DNA of 64,000 bases from Sipunculus nudus (lineage: Eukaryota; Annelida; Sipuncula; Golfingiida; Sipunculidae): the NCBI GenBank assembly GCA_026874595.1, contig CM049315.1, positions 15,316,164 through 15,380,163 of the forward strand, read 5' to 3'. Position numbers and translations under genes: made by a program. Positions 27,501 through 42,500 of this stretch are shown in pieces. The notes beneath the pieces were generated by a model. The model was not told where the DNA came from and searched no databases. It saw only the letters and a program-made list of their open reading frames with translations. The number at the start of each line of letters is the position of its first letter. Positions within the stretch are counted from its first letter, which is position 1.

Positions 27501-30500
27501 AATGAGGATCGACCGTGGACCCTTCTGTTACACCGGCTTGCGGACTCGTGGTGATTTTGATTGGCAGTAAACTTCCTGTTTCATCTGCTGACGAGGTAGA
27601 AATTTTCACAGTCGTTATTTCTGAGGTACCGCCATCACTACTGGACGTAGACTCTGTTCCTTTCATCGTAAGCTCAGATCCAATTATTCCCTCCTGAGAT
27701 GTAACGCCAGGACCAGATCCAGTACTGCTTGGCGAATGGAATGTAGAAGCGCCATCGGATTCTGTTGTAAACCTGGTTGTTGAATCCAGAGTGGTTTGAC
27801 CGTTAATAGATGACGTGCCAGCGGCAGAAGTTATAGCAGGGTCTGTACTCATGGATTCATAATTTAGTATATTTGCTAAATGGGGATCGACCGTTGACCC
27901 TTCTGTAACACCGGCTTGCGGAATCGTGGTAATTGTGATTGGCAGTAAACTTCCTGTTTCATCTGCTGACGAGGTAGGACTTTTCACAGTCGTTATTCCT
28001 GAGGTACCGCCATCACTACTGGACGTAGACTCTGTTCCTTTCATCGTAAGCTCAGATCCTGTTATTCCTTCCTGCGATGTAACGCCAGCACTAGATCCAG
28101 TACTGCTTGGAGAATTGACTGTAGAAGCGCCATCGGATCCTGTTGTAAACCTGGTTGTTGAATCCAGAGTGGTTTTACCATTAATAGATGAGGTGCCAGC
28201 GGCAGAAGTTAAAGCAGGGTCTGTACTCATGGATTCATAATGTAGTATATTTGCTAAATGGGGATCGACCGTTGACCCTTCTGTAACACCTGCTTCCGGA
28301 CTCGTGGTAATTGTGATTGGCAGTAAACTTCCTGTTTCATCTGCTGACGAGGTAGGAATTTTCACAGTCGTTATTCCTGAGGTACCGCCATCACTACTGG
28401 ACGTAGACTCTGTTCCTGTCATCGTAAGCTCAGATGCTGTTATTCCCTCCTGAGATGTAACGCCAGCACTAGATCCAGTAATGCTTGGCGAATGGAATGT
28501 AGAAAAGGCATTGGATCCTGTTGTAAACCTGGTTGTTGAATCCAGAGTGGTTTTACCATTAGTAGATGACGTGCCAGCGGCAGAAGTTAAAGCAGGGTCT
28601 GTACTCATGGATTCATAATGTAGTATATTTGCTAAATGAGGATCGACCGTGGACCCTTCTGTACCACCGGCTTGCTTACTCGTGGTGATTGTGATTGGCA
28701 GTAAACTTCCTGTTTCATCTGCTGAAGAGGTAGGAATTTTCACAGTCGTTATTCCTGAGGTACCGCCATCACTACTTGACGTAGACTCTGTTCCTGTCCT
28801 TCTAAGCTCAGATCCAGTTATTCCCTCCTGAGATGTAACGCCAGGACCAGATCCAGTACTGCTTGGCGAATGGAATGTAGAAGCGCCATCGGATCCTGTT
28901 GTAAACCTGGTTGTTGAATCCAGAGTGGTTTTACCGTTAATAGATGACGTGCCAGCGGCAGAAGTTAAAGCAGGGTCTGTACTCATGGATTCATAATGTA
29001 GTATATTTGCTAAATGGGGATCGACCGTTGACCCTTCTGTAACACCGGCTTGCGGACTCGTGGTAATTGTGATTGGCAGTAAACTTCCTGTTTCATCTGC
29101 TGACGAGGTAGGAATTTTCACAGTCGTTATTTCTGAGGTACCGCCATCACTACTGGACGTAGACTCTGTTCCTTTCATCGTAAGCTCAGATCCTGTTATT
29201 CCCTCCTGAGATGTAACGCCAGCACTAGATCCAGTAATGCTTGGCGAATGGAATGTAGAAAAGGCATTGGATCCTGTTGTAAACCTGTTTGTTGAATCCA
29301 GAGTGGTTTTACCATTAGTAGATGACGTGCCAGCGGCAGAAGATAAAGCAGGGTCTGTACTCATGGATTCATAATGTAGTATATTTGCTAAATGAGGATC
29401 GACCGTGGACCCTTCTGTTACACCGGCTTGCGGACTCGTGGTGATTGTGATTGGCAGTAAACTTCCTGTTTCATCTGCTGACGAGGTAGGAATTTTCACA
29501 GTCGTTATTCCTGAGGTACCGCCATCACTACTGGACGTAGACTCTGTTCCTTTCAACGTAAGCTCAGATCTAGTTATTCCCTCCTGAGATGTAACGCCAG
29601 CACCAGATCCAATACTGCTTGGCGAATGGAATGTAGAAGCGCCATCGGATCCTGTTGTAAACCTGGTTGTTGAATCCAGAGTGGTTTTACCGTTAATAGA
29701 TGACGTGCCAGCGGCAGAAGTTAAAGCAGACTCTGTACTCATGGATTCATAATGTAGTATATTTGCTAAATGGGGGTCGACCGTTGACCCTTCTGTAACA
29801 CCGGCTTGCGCACTCGTGGTGGTTGTGATTGGCAGTAAACTTCCTGTTTCATCTGCTGACGAGATAGGACTTTTTACAATCGTTATTCCTGAGATACCGC
29901 CATCACTACTTGACGTAGACTCTGTTCCTGTCATCGTAAGCTCAGATCCTGTTATTCCCTCCTGAGATGTAACACCAGCACTAGATCCAGTAATGCTTGG
30001 CGAATGGATTGTAGAAGGGGCATCGGATCCTGTTGTAAACCTGGTTGTTGAATCCAGAGTGGTTTTACCATTAAAAGATGACGTGCCAGCGGCAGAAGTT
30101 ATAGCAGGGTCTGTACTCATGGATTCATAATGTAGTATATTTGCTAAATGGGGATCGACCGTTGACCTTTCTGTAACACCGGCTTGCGGACTCGTGGTAA
30201 TTGTGATTGGCAGTAAACTTCCTGTTTCATTTGCTGAAGAGGTAGGAATTTTCACAGTCGTTATTCCTGAGGTACCGCCATCACTACTGGACGTAGACTC
30301 TGTTCCTGTCATCGTAAGCTCAGATCCAGTTATTCCCTCCTGAGATGTAACTCCAGGACCAGATCCAGTACTGCTTGGCGAATGGAATGTAGAAGCGCCA
30401 TCGGATCCTGTTGTAAACCTGGTTGTTGAATCCAGAGTGGTTTTACCGTTAATAGATGACGTGCCAGCGGCAGAAGTTAAAGCAGACTCTGTACTCATGG

Positions 30501-33500
30501 ATTCATAATGTAGTATATTTGCTAAATGGGGGTCGACCGTTGACCCTTCTGTAACACCGGCTTGCGCACTCGTGGTGGTTGTGATTGGCAGAAAACTTCC
30601 TGTTTCATCTGCTGACGAGATAGGACTTTTCACAGTCGTTATTCCTGAGATACCTCCATCACTTCTGGACGTAGACTCTGTTCCTTTCATCATAAGCTCA
30701 GATCCAGTTATTCCCTCCTGAGATGTAACGCCAGCACTAGATCCAGTAATGCTTGGAGAATTGACTGTAGAAGCGCCATCGGATCCTGTTGTAATCCTGG
30801 TTGTTGAATCCAGAGTGGTTTTACCATTAGTAGATGACGTGCCAGCGGCAGAAGTTAAAGCAGGGTCTGTACTCATGGATTCATAATGTAGTATATTTGC
30901 TAAATGAGGATCGACCGTGGACCCTTCTGTTACACCGGCTTGCTTACTCGTGGTGATTGTGATTGGCAGTAAACTTCCTGTTTCATCTGCTGAAGAGGTA
31001 GGAATTTTCACAGTCGTTATTCCTGAGGTACCGCCATCACTACTTGACGTAGACTCTGTTCCTGTCCTCGTAAGCTCAGATCCAGTTATTCCCTCCTGAG
31101 ATGTAACGCCAGGACCAGATCCAGTACTGCTTGGCGAATGGAATGTAGAAGCGCCATGGAATCCTGTTGTAAACCTGGTTGTTGAATCCAGAGTGGTTTT
31201 ACCATTAATAGATGACGTGCCAGCGGCAGAAGTTAAAGCAGGGTCTGTACTCATGGATTCATAATGTAGTATATTTGCTAAATGGGGATCGACCGTTGAC
31301 CCTTCTGTAACACCTGCTTCCGGACTCGTGGTAATTGTGATTGGCAGTAAACTTCCTGTTTCATCTGCTGACGAGGTAGGAATTTTCACAGTCGTTATTC
31401 CTGAGGTACCGCCATCACTACTGGACGTAGACTCTGTTCCTGTCATCGTAAGCTCAGATCCTCTTATTCCCTCCTGAGATGTAACGCCAGCACTAGATCC
31501 AGTAATGCTTGGCGAATGGAATGTAGAAAAGGCATTTGATCCTGTTGTAAACCTGTTTGTTGAAACCAGAGTGGTTTTACCATTAGTAGATGACGTGCCA
31601 GCGGCAGAAGTTAAAGCAGGGTCTGTACTCATGGATTCATAATGTAGTATATTTGCTAAATGGGGGTCGACCGTTGACCCTTCTGTAACACCGGCTTGCG
31701 CACTCGTGGTGATTGTGATTGGCAGTAAACTTCCTGTTTCATCTGCTGACGAGATAGGACTTTTTACAGTCGTTATTCCTGAGATACCGCCATCACTACT
31801 GGACGTAGACACTGTTCCTGTCATCGTAAGCTCAGATCCTGTTATTCCCTCCTGAGATGTAACACCAGCACTAGATCCAGTAATGCTTGGCGAATGGATT
31901 GTAGAAGGGGCATCGGATCCTGTTGTAAACCTGGTTGTTGAATCCAGAGTGGTTTTACCATTAAAAGATGACGTGCCAGCGGCAGAAGTTATAGCAGGGT
32001 CTGTACTCATGGATTCATAATGTAGTATATTTCCTAAATGGGGATCGACCGTTGACCTTTCTGTAACACCGGCTTGCGGACTCGTGGTAATTGTGATTGG
32101 CAGTAAACTTCCTGTTTTATCTGCTGACGAGGTAGGAATTTTCACAGTCGTTATTCCTGAGGTACCGCCATCACTACTGGACGTAGACTCTGTTCCTGTC
32201 ATCGTAAGCTCAGATCCTCTTATTCCCTCCTGAGATGTAACGCCAGCACTAGATCCAGTAATGCTTGGCGAATGGAATGTAGAAAAGGCATTGGATCCTG
32301 TTGAAAACCTGGTTGTTGAATCCAGAGTGGTTTTACCATTAGTAGATGACTTGCCAGCGGCAGAAGTTAAAGCAGGGTCTGTACTCATGGATTCATAATG
32401 TAGTATATTTGCTAAATGAGGATCGACCGTGGACCCTTCTGTTACACCGGCTTGCGGACTCGTGGTGATTTTGATTGGCAGTAAACTTCCTGTTTCATCT
32501 GCTGACGAGGTAGAAATTTTCACAGTCGTTATTTCTGAGGTACCGCCATCACTACTGGACGTAGACTCTGTTCCTTTCATCGTAAGCTCAGATCCAATTA
32601 TTCCCTCCTGAGATGTAACGCCAGGACCAGATCCAGTACTGCTTGGCGAATGGAATGTAGAAGCGCCATCGGATTCTGTTGTAAACCTGGTTGTTGAATC
32701 CAGAGTGGTTTGACCGTTAATAGATGACGTGCCAGCGGCAGAAGTTATAGCAGGGTCTGTACTCATGGATTCATAATTTAGTATATTTGCTAAATGGGGA
32801 TCGACCGTTGACCCTTCTGTAACACCGGCTTGCGGAATCGTGGTAATTGTGATTGGCAGTAAACTTCCTGTTTCATCTGCTGACGAGGTAGGACTTTTCA
32901 CAGTCGTTATTCCTGAGGTACCGCCATCACTACTGGACGTAGACTCTGTTCCTTTCATCGTAAGCTCAGATCCTGTTATTCCTTCCTGCGATGTAACGCC
33001 AGCACTAGATCCAGTACTGCTTGGAGAATTGACTGTAGAAGCGCCATCGGATCCTGTTGTAAACCTGGTTGTTGAATCCAGAGTGGTTTTACCATTAATA
33101 GATGAGGTGCCAGCGGCAGAAGTTAAAGCAGGGTCTGTACTCATGGATTCATAATGTAGTATATTTGCTAAATGGGGATCGACCGTTGACCCTTCTGTAA
33201 CACCTGCTTCCGGACTCGTGGTAATTGTGATTGGCAGTAAACTTCCTGTTTCATCTGCTGACGAGGTAGGAATTTTCACAGTCGTTATTCCTGAGGTACC
33301 GCCATCACTACTGGACGTAGACTCTGTTCCTGTCATCGTAAGCTCAGATGCTGTTATTCCCTCCTGAGATGTAACGCCAGCACTAGATCCAGTAATGCTT
33401 GGCGAATGGAATGTAGAAAAGGCATTGGATCCTGTTGTAAACCTGGTTGTTGAATCCAGAGTGGTTTTACCATTAGTAGATGACGTGCCAGCGGCAGAAG

Positions 33501-36500
33501 TTAAAGCAGGGTCTGTACTCATGGATTCATAATGTAGTATATTTGCTAAATGAGGATCGACCGTGGACCCTTCTGTACCACCGGCTTGCTTACTCGTGGT
33601 GATTGTGATTGGCAGTAAACTTCCTGTTTCATCTGCTGAAGAGGTAGGAATTTTCACAGTCGTTATTCCTGAGGTACCGCCATCACTACTTGACGTAGAC
33701 TCTGTTCCTGTCCTTCTAAGCTCAGATCCAGTTATTCCCTCCTGAGATGTAACGCCAGGACCAGATCCAGTACTGCTTGGCGAATGGAATGTAGAAGCGC
33801 CATCGGATCCTGTTGTAAACCTGGTTGTTGAATCCAGAGTGGTTTTACCGTTAATAGATGACGTGCCAGCGGCAGAAGTTAAAGCAGGGTCTGTACTCAT
33901 GGATTCATAATGTAGTATATTTGCTAAATGGGGATCGACCGTTGACCCTTCTGTAACACCGGCTTGCGGACTCGTGGTAATTGTGATTGGCAGTAAACTT
34001 CCTGTTTCATCTGCTGACGAGGTAGGAATTTTCACAGTCGTTATTTCTGAGGTACCGCCATCACTACTGGACGTAGACTCTGTTCCTTTCATCGTAAGCT
34101 CAGATCCTGTTATTCCCTCCTGAGATGTAACGCCAGCACTAGATCCAGTAATGCTTGGCGAATGGAATGTAGAAAAGGCATTGGATCCTGTTGTAAACCT
34201 GTTTGTTGAATCCAGAGTGGTTTTACCATTAGTAGATGACGTGCCAGCGGCAGAAGATAAAGCAGGGTCTGTACTCATGGATTCATAATGTAGTATATTT
34301 GCTAAATGAGGATCGACCGTGGACCCTTCTGTTACACCGGCTTGCGGACTCGTGGTGATTGTGATTGGCAGTAAACTTCCTGTTTCATCTGCTGACGAGG
34401 TAGGAATTTTCACAGTCGTTATTCCTGAGGTACCGCCATCACTACTGGACGTAGACTCTGTTCCTTTCAACGTAAGCTCAGATCTAGTTATTCCCTCCTG
34501 AGATGTAACGCCAGCACCAGATCCAATACTGCTTGGCGAATGGAATGTAGAAGCGCCATCGGATCCTGTTGTAAACCTGGTTGTTGAATCCAGAGTGGTT
34601 TTACCGTTAATAGATGACGTGCCAGCGGCAGAAGTTAAAGCAGACTCTGTACTCATGGATTCATAATGTAGTATATTTGCTAAATGGGGGTCGACCGTTG
34701 ACCCTTCTGTAACACCGGCTTGCGCACTCGTGGTGGTTGTGATTGGCAGTAAACTTCCTGTTTCATCTGCTGACGAGATAGGACTTTTTACAATCGTTAT
34801 TCCTGAGATACCGCCATCACTACTTGACGTAGACTCTGTTCCTGTCATCGTAAGCTCAGATCCTGTTATTCCCTCCTGAGATGTAACACCAGCACTAGAT
34901 CCAGTAATGCTTGGCGAATGGATTGTAGAAGGGGCATCGGATCCTGTTGTAAACCTGGTTGTTGAATCCAGAGTGGTTTTACCATTAAAAGATGACGTGC
35001 CAGCGGCAGAAGTTATAGCAGGGTCTGTACTCATGGATTCATAATGTAGTATATTTGCTAAATGGGGATCGACCGTTGACCTTTCTGTAACACCGGCTTG
35101 CGGACTCGTGGTAATTGTGATTGGCAGTAAACTTCCTGTTTCATTTGCTGAAGAGGTAGGAATTTTCACAGTCGTTATTCCTGAGGTACCGCCATCACTA
35201 CTGGACGTAGACTCTGTTCCTGTCATCGTAAGCTCAGATCCAGTTATTCCCTCCTGAGATGTAACTCCAGGACCAGATCCAGTACTGCTTGGCGAATGGA
35301 ATGTAGAAGCGCCATCGGATCCTGTTGTAAACCTGGTTGTTGAATCCAGAGTGGTTTTACCGTTAATAGATGACGTGCCAGCGGCAGAAGTTAAAGCAGA
35401 CTCTGTACTCATGGATTCATAATGTAGTATATTTGCTAAATGGGGGTCGACCGTTGACCCTTCTGTAACACCGGCTTGCGCACTCGTGGTGGTTGTGATT
35501 GGCAGAAAACTTCCTGTTTCATCTGCTGACGAGATAGGACTTTTCACAGTCGTTATTCCTGAGATACCTCCATCACTTCTGGACGTAGACTCTGTTCCTT
35601 TCATCATAAGCTCAGATCCAGTTATTCCCTCCTGAGATGTAACGCCAGCACTAGATCCAGTAATGCTTGGAGAATTGACTGTAGAAGCGCCATCGGATCC
35701 TGTTGTAAACCTGGTTGTTGAATCCAGAGTGGTTTTACCATTAATATATGACGTGCCAGCGGCAGAAGTTAAAGCAGGGTCTGTACTCATGGATTCATAA
35801 TGTAGTATATTTGCTAAATGGGGGTCGACCGTTGACCCTTCTGTAACACCGGCTTGCGCACTCGTGGTGGTTGTGATTGGCAGTAAACTTCCTGTTTCAT
35901 CTGCTGACGAGATAGGACTTTTCACAGTCGTTATTCCAGAGGTACCGCCATCACTACTGGATGTAGACTCTGTTCCTTTCATCGTAAGCTCAGATCCAGT
36001 TATTCCCTCCTGAGATGTAACGCCAGCACTAGATCCAGTAATGCTTGGAGAATTGACTGTAGAAGCGCCATCGGATCCTGTTGTAAACCTGGTTGTTGAA
36101 TCCAGAGTGGGTTTACCATTAATAGATGAGGTGCCAGCGGCAGAAGTTATAGCAGGGTCTGTACTCATGGATTCATAATGTAGTATATTTGCTAAATGAA
36201 GATCGACTGTGGACCCTTCTGTTACACCGGCTTGCGGACTCGTGGTAATTGTGATTGGCAGTAAACTTCCTGTTTCATCTGCTGACGAGGTAGGAATTTT
36301 CACAGTCGTTATTCCTGAGGTACCGCCATCACCACTGGACGTAGACTCTGTTCCTTTCAACGTAAGCTCAGATCTAGTTATTCCCTCCTGAGATGTAACG
36401 CCAGCACCAGATCCAATACTGCTTGGCGAATGGAATGTAGAAGCGCCATCGGATCCTGTTGTAAACCTGGTTGTTGAATCCAGAGTGGTTTTACCGTTAA

Positions 36501-39500
36501 TAGATGACGTGCCAGCGGCAGAAGTTAAAGCAGACTCTGTACTCATGGATTCATAATGTAGTATATTTGCTAAATGGGGGTCGACCGTTGACCCTTCTGT
36601 AACACCGGCTTGCGCACTCGTGGTGGTTGTGATTGGCAGTAAACTTCCTGTTTCATCTGCTGACGAGATAGGACTTTTTACAATCGTTATTCCTGAGATA
36701 CCGCCATCACTACTTGACGTAGACTCTGTTCCTGTCATCGTAAGCTCAGATCCTGTTATTCCCTCCTGAGATGTAACACCAGCACTAGATCCAGTAATGC
36801 TTGGCGAATGGATTGTAGAAGGGGCATCGGATCCTGTTGTAAACCTGGTTGTTGAATCCAGAGTGGTTTTACCATTAAAAGATGACGTGCCAGCGGCAGA
36901 AGTTATAGCAGGGTCTGTACTCATGGATTCATAATGTAGTATATTTCCTAAATGGGGATCGACCGTTGACCTTTCTGTAACACCGGCTTGCGGACTCGTG
37001 GTAATTGTGATTGGCAGTAAACTTCCTGTTTTATCTGCTGACGAGGTAGGAATTTTCACAGTCGTTATTCCTGAGGTACCGCCATCACTACTTGACGTAG
37101 ACTCTGTTCCTGTCATCGTAAGCTCAGATGCTGTTATTCCCTCCTGAGATGTAACGCCAGCACTAGATCCAGTAATGCTTGGCGAATGGAATGTAGAAAA
37201 GGCATTGGATCCTGTTGTAAACCTGGTTGTTGAATCCAGAGTGGTTTTACCATTAGTAGATGACGTGCCAGCGGCAGAAGTTAAAGCAGGGTCTGTACTC
37301 ATGGATTCATAATGTAGTATATTTGCTAAATGAGGATCGACCGTGGACCCTTCTGTTACACCGGCTTGCTTACTCGTGGTGATTGTGATTGGCAGTAAAC
37401 TTCCTGTTTCATCTGCTGAAGAGGTAGGAATTTTCACAGTCGTTATTCCTGAGGTACCGCCATCACTACTTGACGTAGACTCTGTTCCTGTCCTCGTAAG
37501 CTCAGATCCAGTTATTCCCTCCTGAGATGTAACGCCAGGACCAGATCCAGTACTGCTTGGCGAATGGAATGTAGAAGCGCCATCGGATCCTGTTGTAAAC
37601 CTGGTTGTTGAATCCAGAGTGGTTTTACCATTAGTAGATGACGTGCCAGCGGCAGAAGTTAAAGCAGGGTCTGTACTCATGGATTCATAATGTAGTATAT
37701 TTGCTAAATGGGGATCGACCGTTGACCTTTCTGTAACACCGGCTTGCGGACTCGTGGTAATTGTGATTGGCAGTAAACTTCCTGTTTTATCTGCTGACGA
37801 GGTAGGAATTTTCACAGTCGTTATTCCTGAGGTACCGCCATCACTACTGGACGTAGACTCTGTTCCTGTCATCGTAAGCTCAGATCCTCTTATTCCCTCC
37901 TGAGATGTAACGCCAGCACTAGATCCAGTAATGCTTGGCGAATGGAATGTAGAAAAGGCATTGGATCCTGTTGAAAACCTGGTTGTTGAATCCAGAGTGG
38001 TTTTACCATTAGTAGATGACTTGCCAGCGGCAGAAGTTAAAGCAGGGTCTGTACTCATGGATTCATAATGTAGTATATTTGCTAAATGAGGATCGACCGT
38101 GGACCCTTCTGTTACACCGGCTTGCGCACTCGTGGTGATTGTGATTGGCAGTAAACTTCCTGTTTCATCTGCTGACGAGGTAGGAATTTTCACAGTCGTT
38201 ATTCCTGAGGTACCGCCATCACTACTGGACGTAGACTCTGTTCCTTTCAACGTAAGCTCAGATCTAGTTATTCCCTCCTGAGATGTAACGCCAGCACGAG
38301 ATCCAGTAATGCTTGGCGAATGGGCTGTGGAAATTGCATTGGATCCTGTTGTTAACCTGGTTGTTGAATCCAGAGTGGTTTTACCATTAATAGATGAGGT
38401 GCCAGCGGCAGAAGTTATAGCAGGGTCTGTACTCATGGATTCATAATGTAGTATATTTGCTAAATGGGGGTCGACCGTTGACCCTTCTGTACCACCGGCT
38501 TGTGGACTCGTGGTGATTGTGATTGGCAGTAAACTTCCTGTTTCATCTGCTGACGAGATAGGACTTTTCAGAGTCGTTATTCCAGAGGTACCGCCATAAC
38601 TACTTGACGTAGACTCTGCTCCTGTCATCGTAAGCTCAGATCCTGTTATTCCTTCCTGTGATGTAACGCCAGCACTAGATCCAGTACTGCTTTCAGAATT
38701 GACTGTAGAAGCGCCATCGGATCCTGTTGTAAACCTGGTTGTTGAATCCAGAGTGGTTTTACCATTAATAGATGACTTGCCAGCGGCAGAAGTTAAAGCA
38801 GGGTCTGTACTCATGGATTCATAATGTAGTATATTTGCTAAATGGGGATCGACCGTTGACCCTTCTGTTACACCAGCTTGCGGACTCGTGGTGATTGTGA
38901 TTGGCAGTAAACTTCCTGTTTCATTTGCTGAAGAGGTAGGAATTTTCACAGTCGTAATTCCTGAGGTACCGCCATCACTACTGGACGTAGACTCTGTTCC
39001 TGTCATCGTAAGCTCAGATCCAGTTATTCCCTCCTGAGATGTAACTCCAGGACCAGATCCAGTACTGCTTGGCGAATGGAATGTAGAAGCGCCATCGGAT
39101 CCTGTTGTAAACCTGGTTGTTGAATCCAGAGTGGTTTTACCGTTAATAGATGACGTGCCAGCGGCAGAAGTTAAAGCAGGGTCTTTACTCATTGATTCAT
39201 AATGTAGTATATTTGCTAAATGGGGGTCGGCCGTTGACCCTTCTGTAACACCGGCTTGCGCACTCGTGGTGGTTGTGATTGGCAGAAAACTTCCTGTTTC
39301 ATCTGCTGACGAGATAGGACTTTTCACAGTCGTTATTCCTGAGATACCTCCATCACTTCTGGACGTAGACTCTGTTCCTTTCATCATAAGCTCAGATCCA
39401 GTTATTCCCTCCTGAGATGTAACGCCAGCACTAGATCCAGTAATGCTTGGAGAATTGACTGTAGAAGCGCCATCGGATCCTGTTGTAAACCTGGTTGTTG

Positions 39501-42500
39501 AATCCAGAGTGGTTTTACCATTAATAGATGACGTGCCAGCGGCAGAAGTTAAAGCAGGGTCTGTACTCATGGATTCATAATGTAGTATATTTGCTAAATG
39601 GGGGTCGACCGTTGACCCTTCTGTAACACCGGCTTGCGCACTCGTGGTGGTTGTGATTGGCAGTAAACTTCCTGTTTCATCTGCTGACGAGATAGGACTT
39701 TTCACAGTCGTTATTCCAGAGGTACCGCCATCACTACTGGATGTAGACTCTGTTCCTTTCATCGTAAGCTCAGATCCAGTTATTCCCTCCTGAGATGTAA
39801 CGCCAGCACTAGATCCAGTAATGCTTGGAGAATTGACTGTAGAAGCGCCATCGGATCCTGTTGTAAACCTGGTTGTTGAATCCAGAGTGGGTTTACCATT
39901 AATAGATGAGGTGCCAGCGGCAGAAGTTATAGCAGGGTCTGTACTCATGGATTCATAATGTAGTATATTTGCTAAATGAAGATCGACTGTGGACCCTTCT
40001 GTTACACCGGCTTGCGGACTCGTGGTAATTGTGATTGGCAGTAAACTTCCTGTTTCATCTGCTGACGAGGTAGGAATTTTCACAGTCGTTATTCCTGAGG
40101 TACCGCCATCACTACTGGACGTAGACTCTGTTCCTTTCAACGTAAGCTCAGATCCTGTTATTCCCTCCTGAGATGTAACGCCAGCACCAGATCCAGTACT
40201 GCTTGGCGAATGGAATGTAGAAGCGCCATCGGATCCTGTTGTAAACCTGGTTGTTGAATCCAGAGTGGTTTTACCGTTAATAGATGACGTGCCAGGGGCA
40301 GAAGATAAAGCAGGGTCTGTACTCATGGATTCATAATGTAGTATATTTGCTAAATGGGGGTCGACCGTTGACCCTTCTGTAACACCGGCTTGCGGACTCC
40401 TGGTGGTTGTGATTGGCAGTAAACTTCCTGTTTCATCTGCTGACGAGATAGGACTTTTCACAGTCGTTATTCCTGAGGTACCGCCATCACTACTGGACGT
40501 AGACTCTGTTCCTTTCATCGTAAGCTCAGATCCTGTTATTCCCTCCTGAGATGTAACGCCAGCACTAGATCCAGTAATGCTTGGAGAATTGACTGTAGAA
40601 GCGCCATCGGATCCTGTTGTAAACCTGGTTGTTGAATCCAGAGTGGGTTTACCATTAATAGATGAGGTGCCAGCGGCAGAAGTTATAGCAGGGTCTGTAC
40701 TCATGGATTCATAATGTAGTATATTTGCTAAATGAAGATCGACCGTGGACCCTTCTGTTACACCGGCTTGCGGACTCGTGGTAATTGTGATTGGCAGTAA
40801 ACTTCCTGTTTCATCTGCTGAAGAGGTAGGAATTTTCACAGTCGTTATTCCTGAGGTACCACCATCACTACTGGACGTAGACTCTGTTCCTTTCATCGTA
40901 AGCTCAGATCCTGTTATTCCCTCCTGAGATGTAACGCCAGCACCAGATCCAGTACTGCTTGGCGAATGGAATGTAGAAGCGCCATCGGATCCTGTTGTAA
41001 ACCTGGTTGTTGAATCCAGAGTGGTTTTACCGTTAATAGATGACGTGCCAGGGGCAGAAGATAAAGCAGGGTTTGTACTCATGGATTCATAATGTAGTAT
41101 ATTTGCTAAATGGGGGTCGACCGTTGACCCTTCTGTAACACCGGCTTGCGGACTCCTGGTGGTTGTGATTGGCAGTAAACTTCCTGTTTCATCTGCTGAC
41201 GAGATAGGACTTTTCACAGTCGTTATTCCTGAGGTACCGCCATCACTACTGGACGTAGACTCTGTTCCTTTCATCGTAAGCTCAGATCCTGTTATTCCCT
41301 CCTGAGATGTAACGCCAGCACTAGATCCAGTAATGCTTGGAGAATTGACTGTAGAAGCGCCATCGGATCCTGTTGTAAACCTGGTTGTTGAATCCAGAGT
41401 GGTTTTACCATTAATAGATGACGTGCCAGCGGCAGAAGTTAAACCAGGGTCTGTACTCATGGATTCATAATGTAGTATATTTGCTAAATGGGGATCGACC
41501 GTTGACCCCTGTGTAACACCGGCTTGCGGACTCGTGGTAATTGTTATTGGCAGTAAATTTCCTGTTTCATTTGGTGGCGAGGTTGGAATTTTCACAGTCG
41601 TTATTCCAGAGGTACCGCCATCACTACTGGAAGTAGACTCTGTTCCTGTCATCGTAAGCTCAGATCCAGTTATTACCTCCTGAGATGTAACGGCAGCACT
41701 AGATCCAGTACTGCTTAGCGATTGGACTGTAGAAGCGCCATCGGATCCTGTTGTAAACCAGGTTGTTGAATCCAGAGTGGTTTTACTATTAATAGATGAC
41801 GTGCCAGCGCCAGAAGTTAAAGCAGACTCTGTACTCATGGATTCATAATGTAGTATATTTGCTAAATGGGGATCGACTGTTGACCCTTCTGTAAGATCGG
41901 CTTGCGGACTCGTGGTAATTGTGATTGGCAGTAAACTTCCTGTTTCATCTGCTGACGAGGTAGGACTTTTTGCAGTCGTTATTCCAGAGGTACCGCCATC
42001 ACTACTGGACGTAGACTCTGTTCCTGTAATCCTAAGCTCAGATCCTGTTATTCCCTCCTGAGATGTAACGCCAGCACTAGATCCAGTACTGCTTGGCGAA
42101 TGGACTCTAGAAGAGGCATTGAATCCTGTTGTAAACCTGGTTGTTGAATCCAGAGTAGTTTTATCATTAATAGATGACGTGCCATCGGCAGAAGATAAAG
42201 CAGGGTCTGTACTCTTGGATTCATAATGTAGTATATTTGCTAAATGGGGGTCGACCGTTGACCCTTCTGTAACACCGGCTTGCGGACTCCTGGTGGTTGT
42301 GACTGGCAGTAAACTTCCTGTTTCATCTGCTGACGAGATAGGACTTTTCACAGTCGTTATTCCTGAGGTACCGCCATCACTACTGGACGTAGACTCTGTT
42401 CCTTTCATCGTAAGCTCAGATCCTGTTATTCCCTCCTGAGATGTAACGCCAGCACTAGATCCAGTAATGCTTGGAGAATTGACTGTAGAAGCGCCATCGG

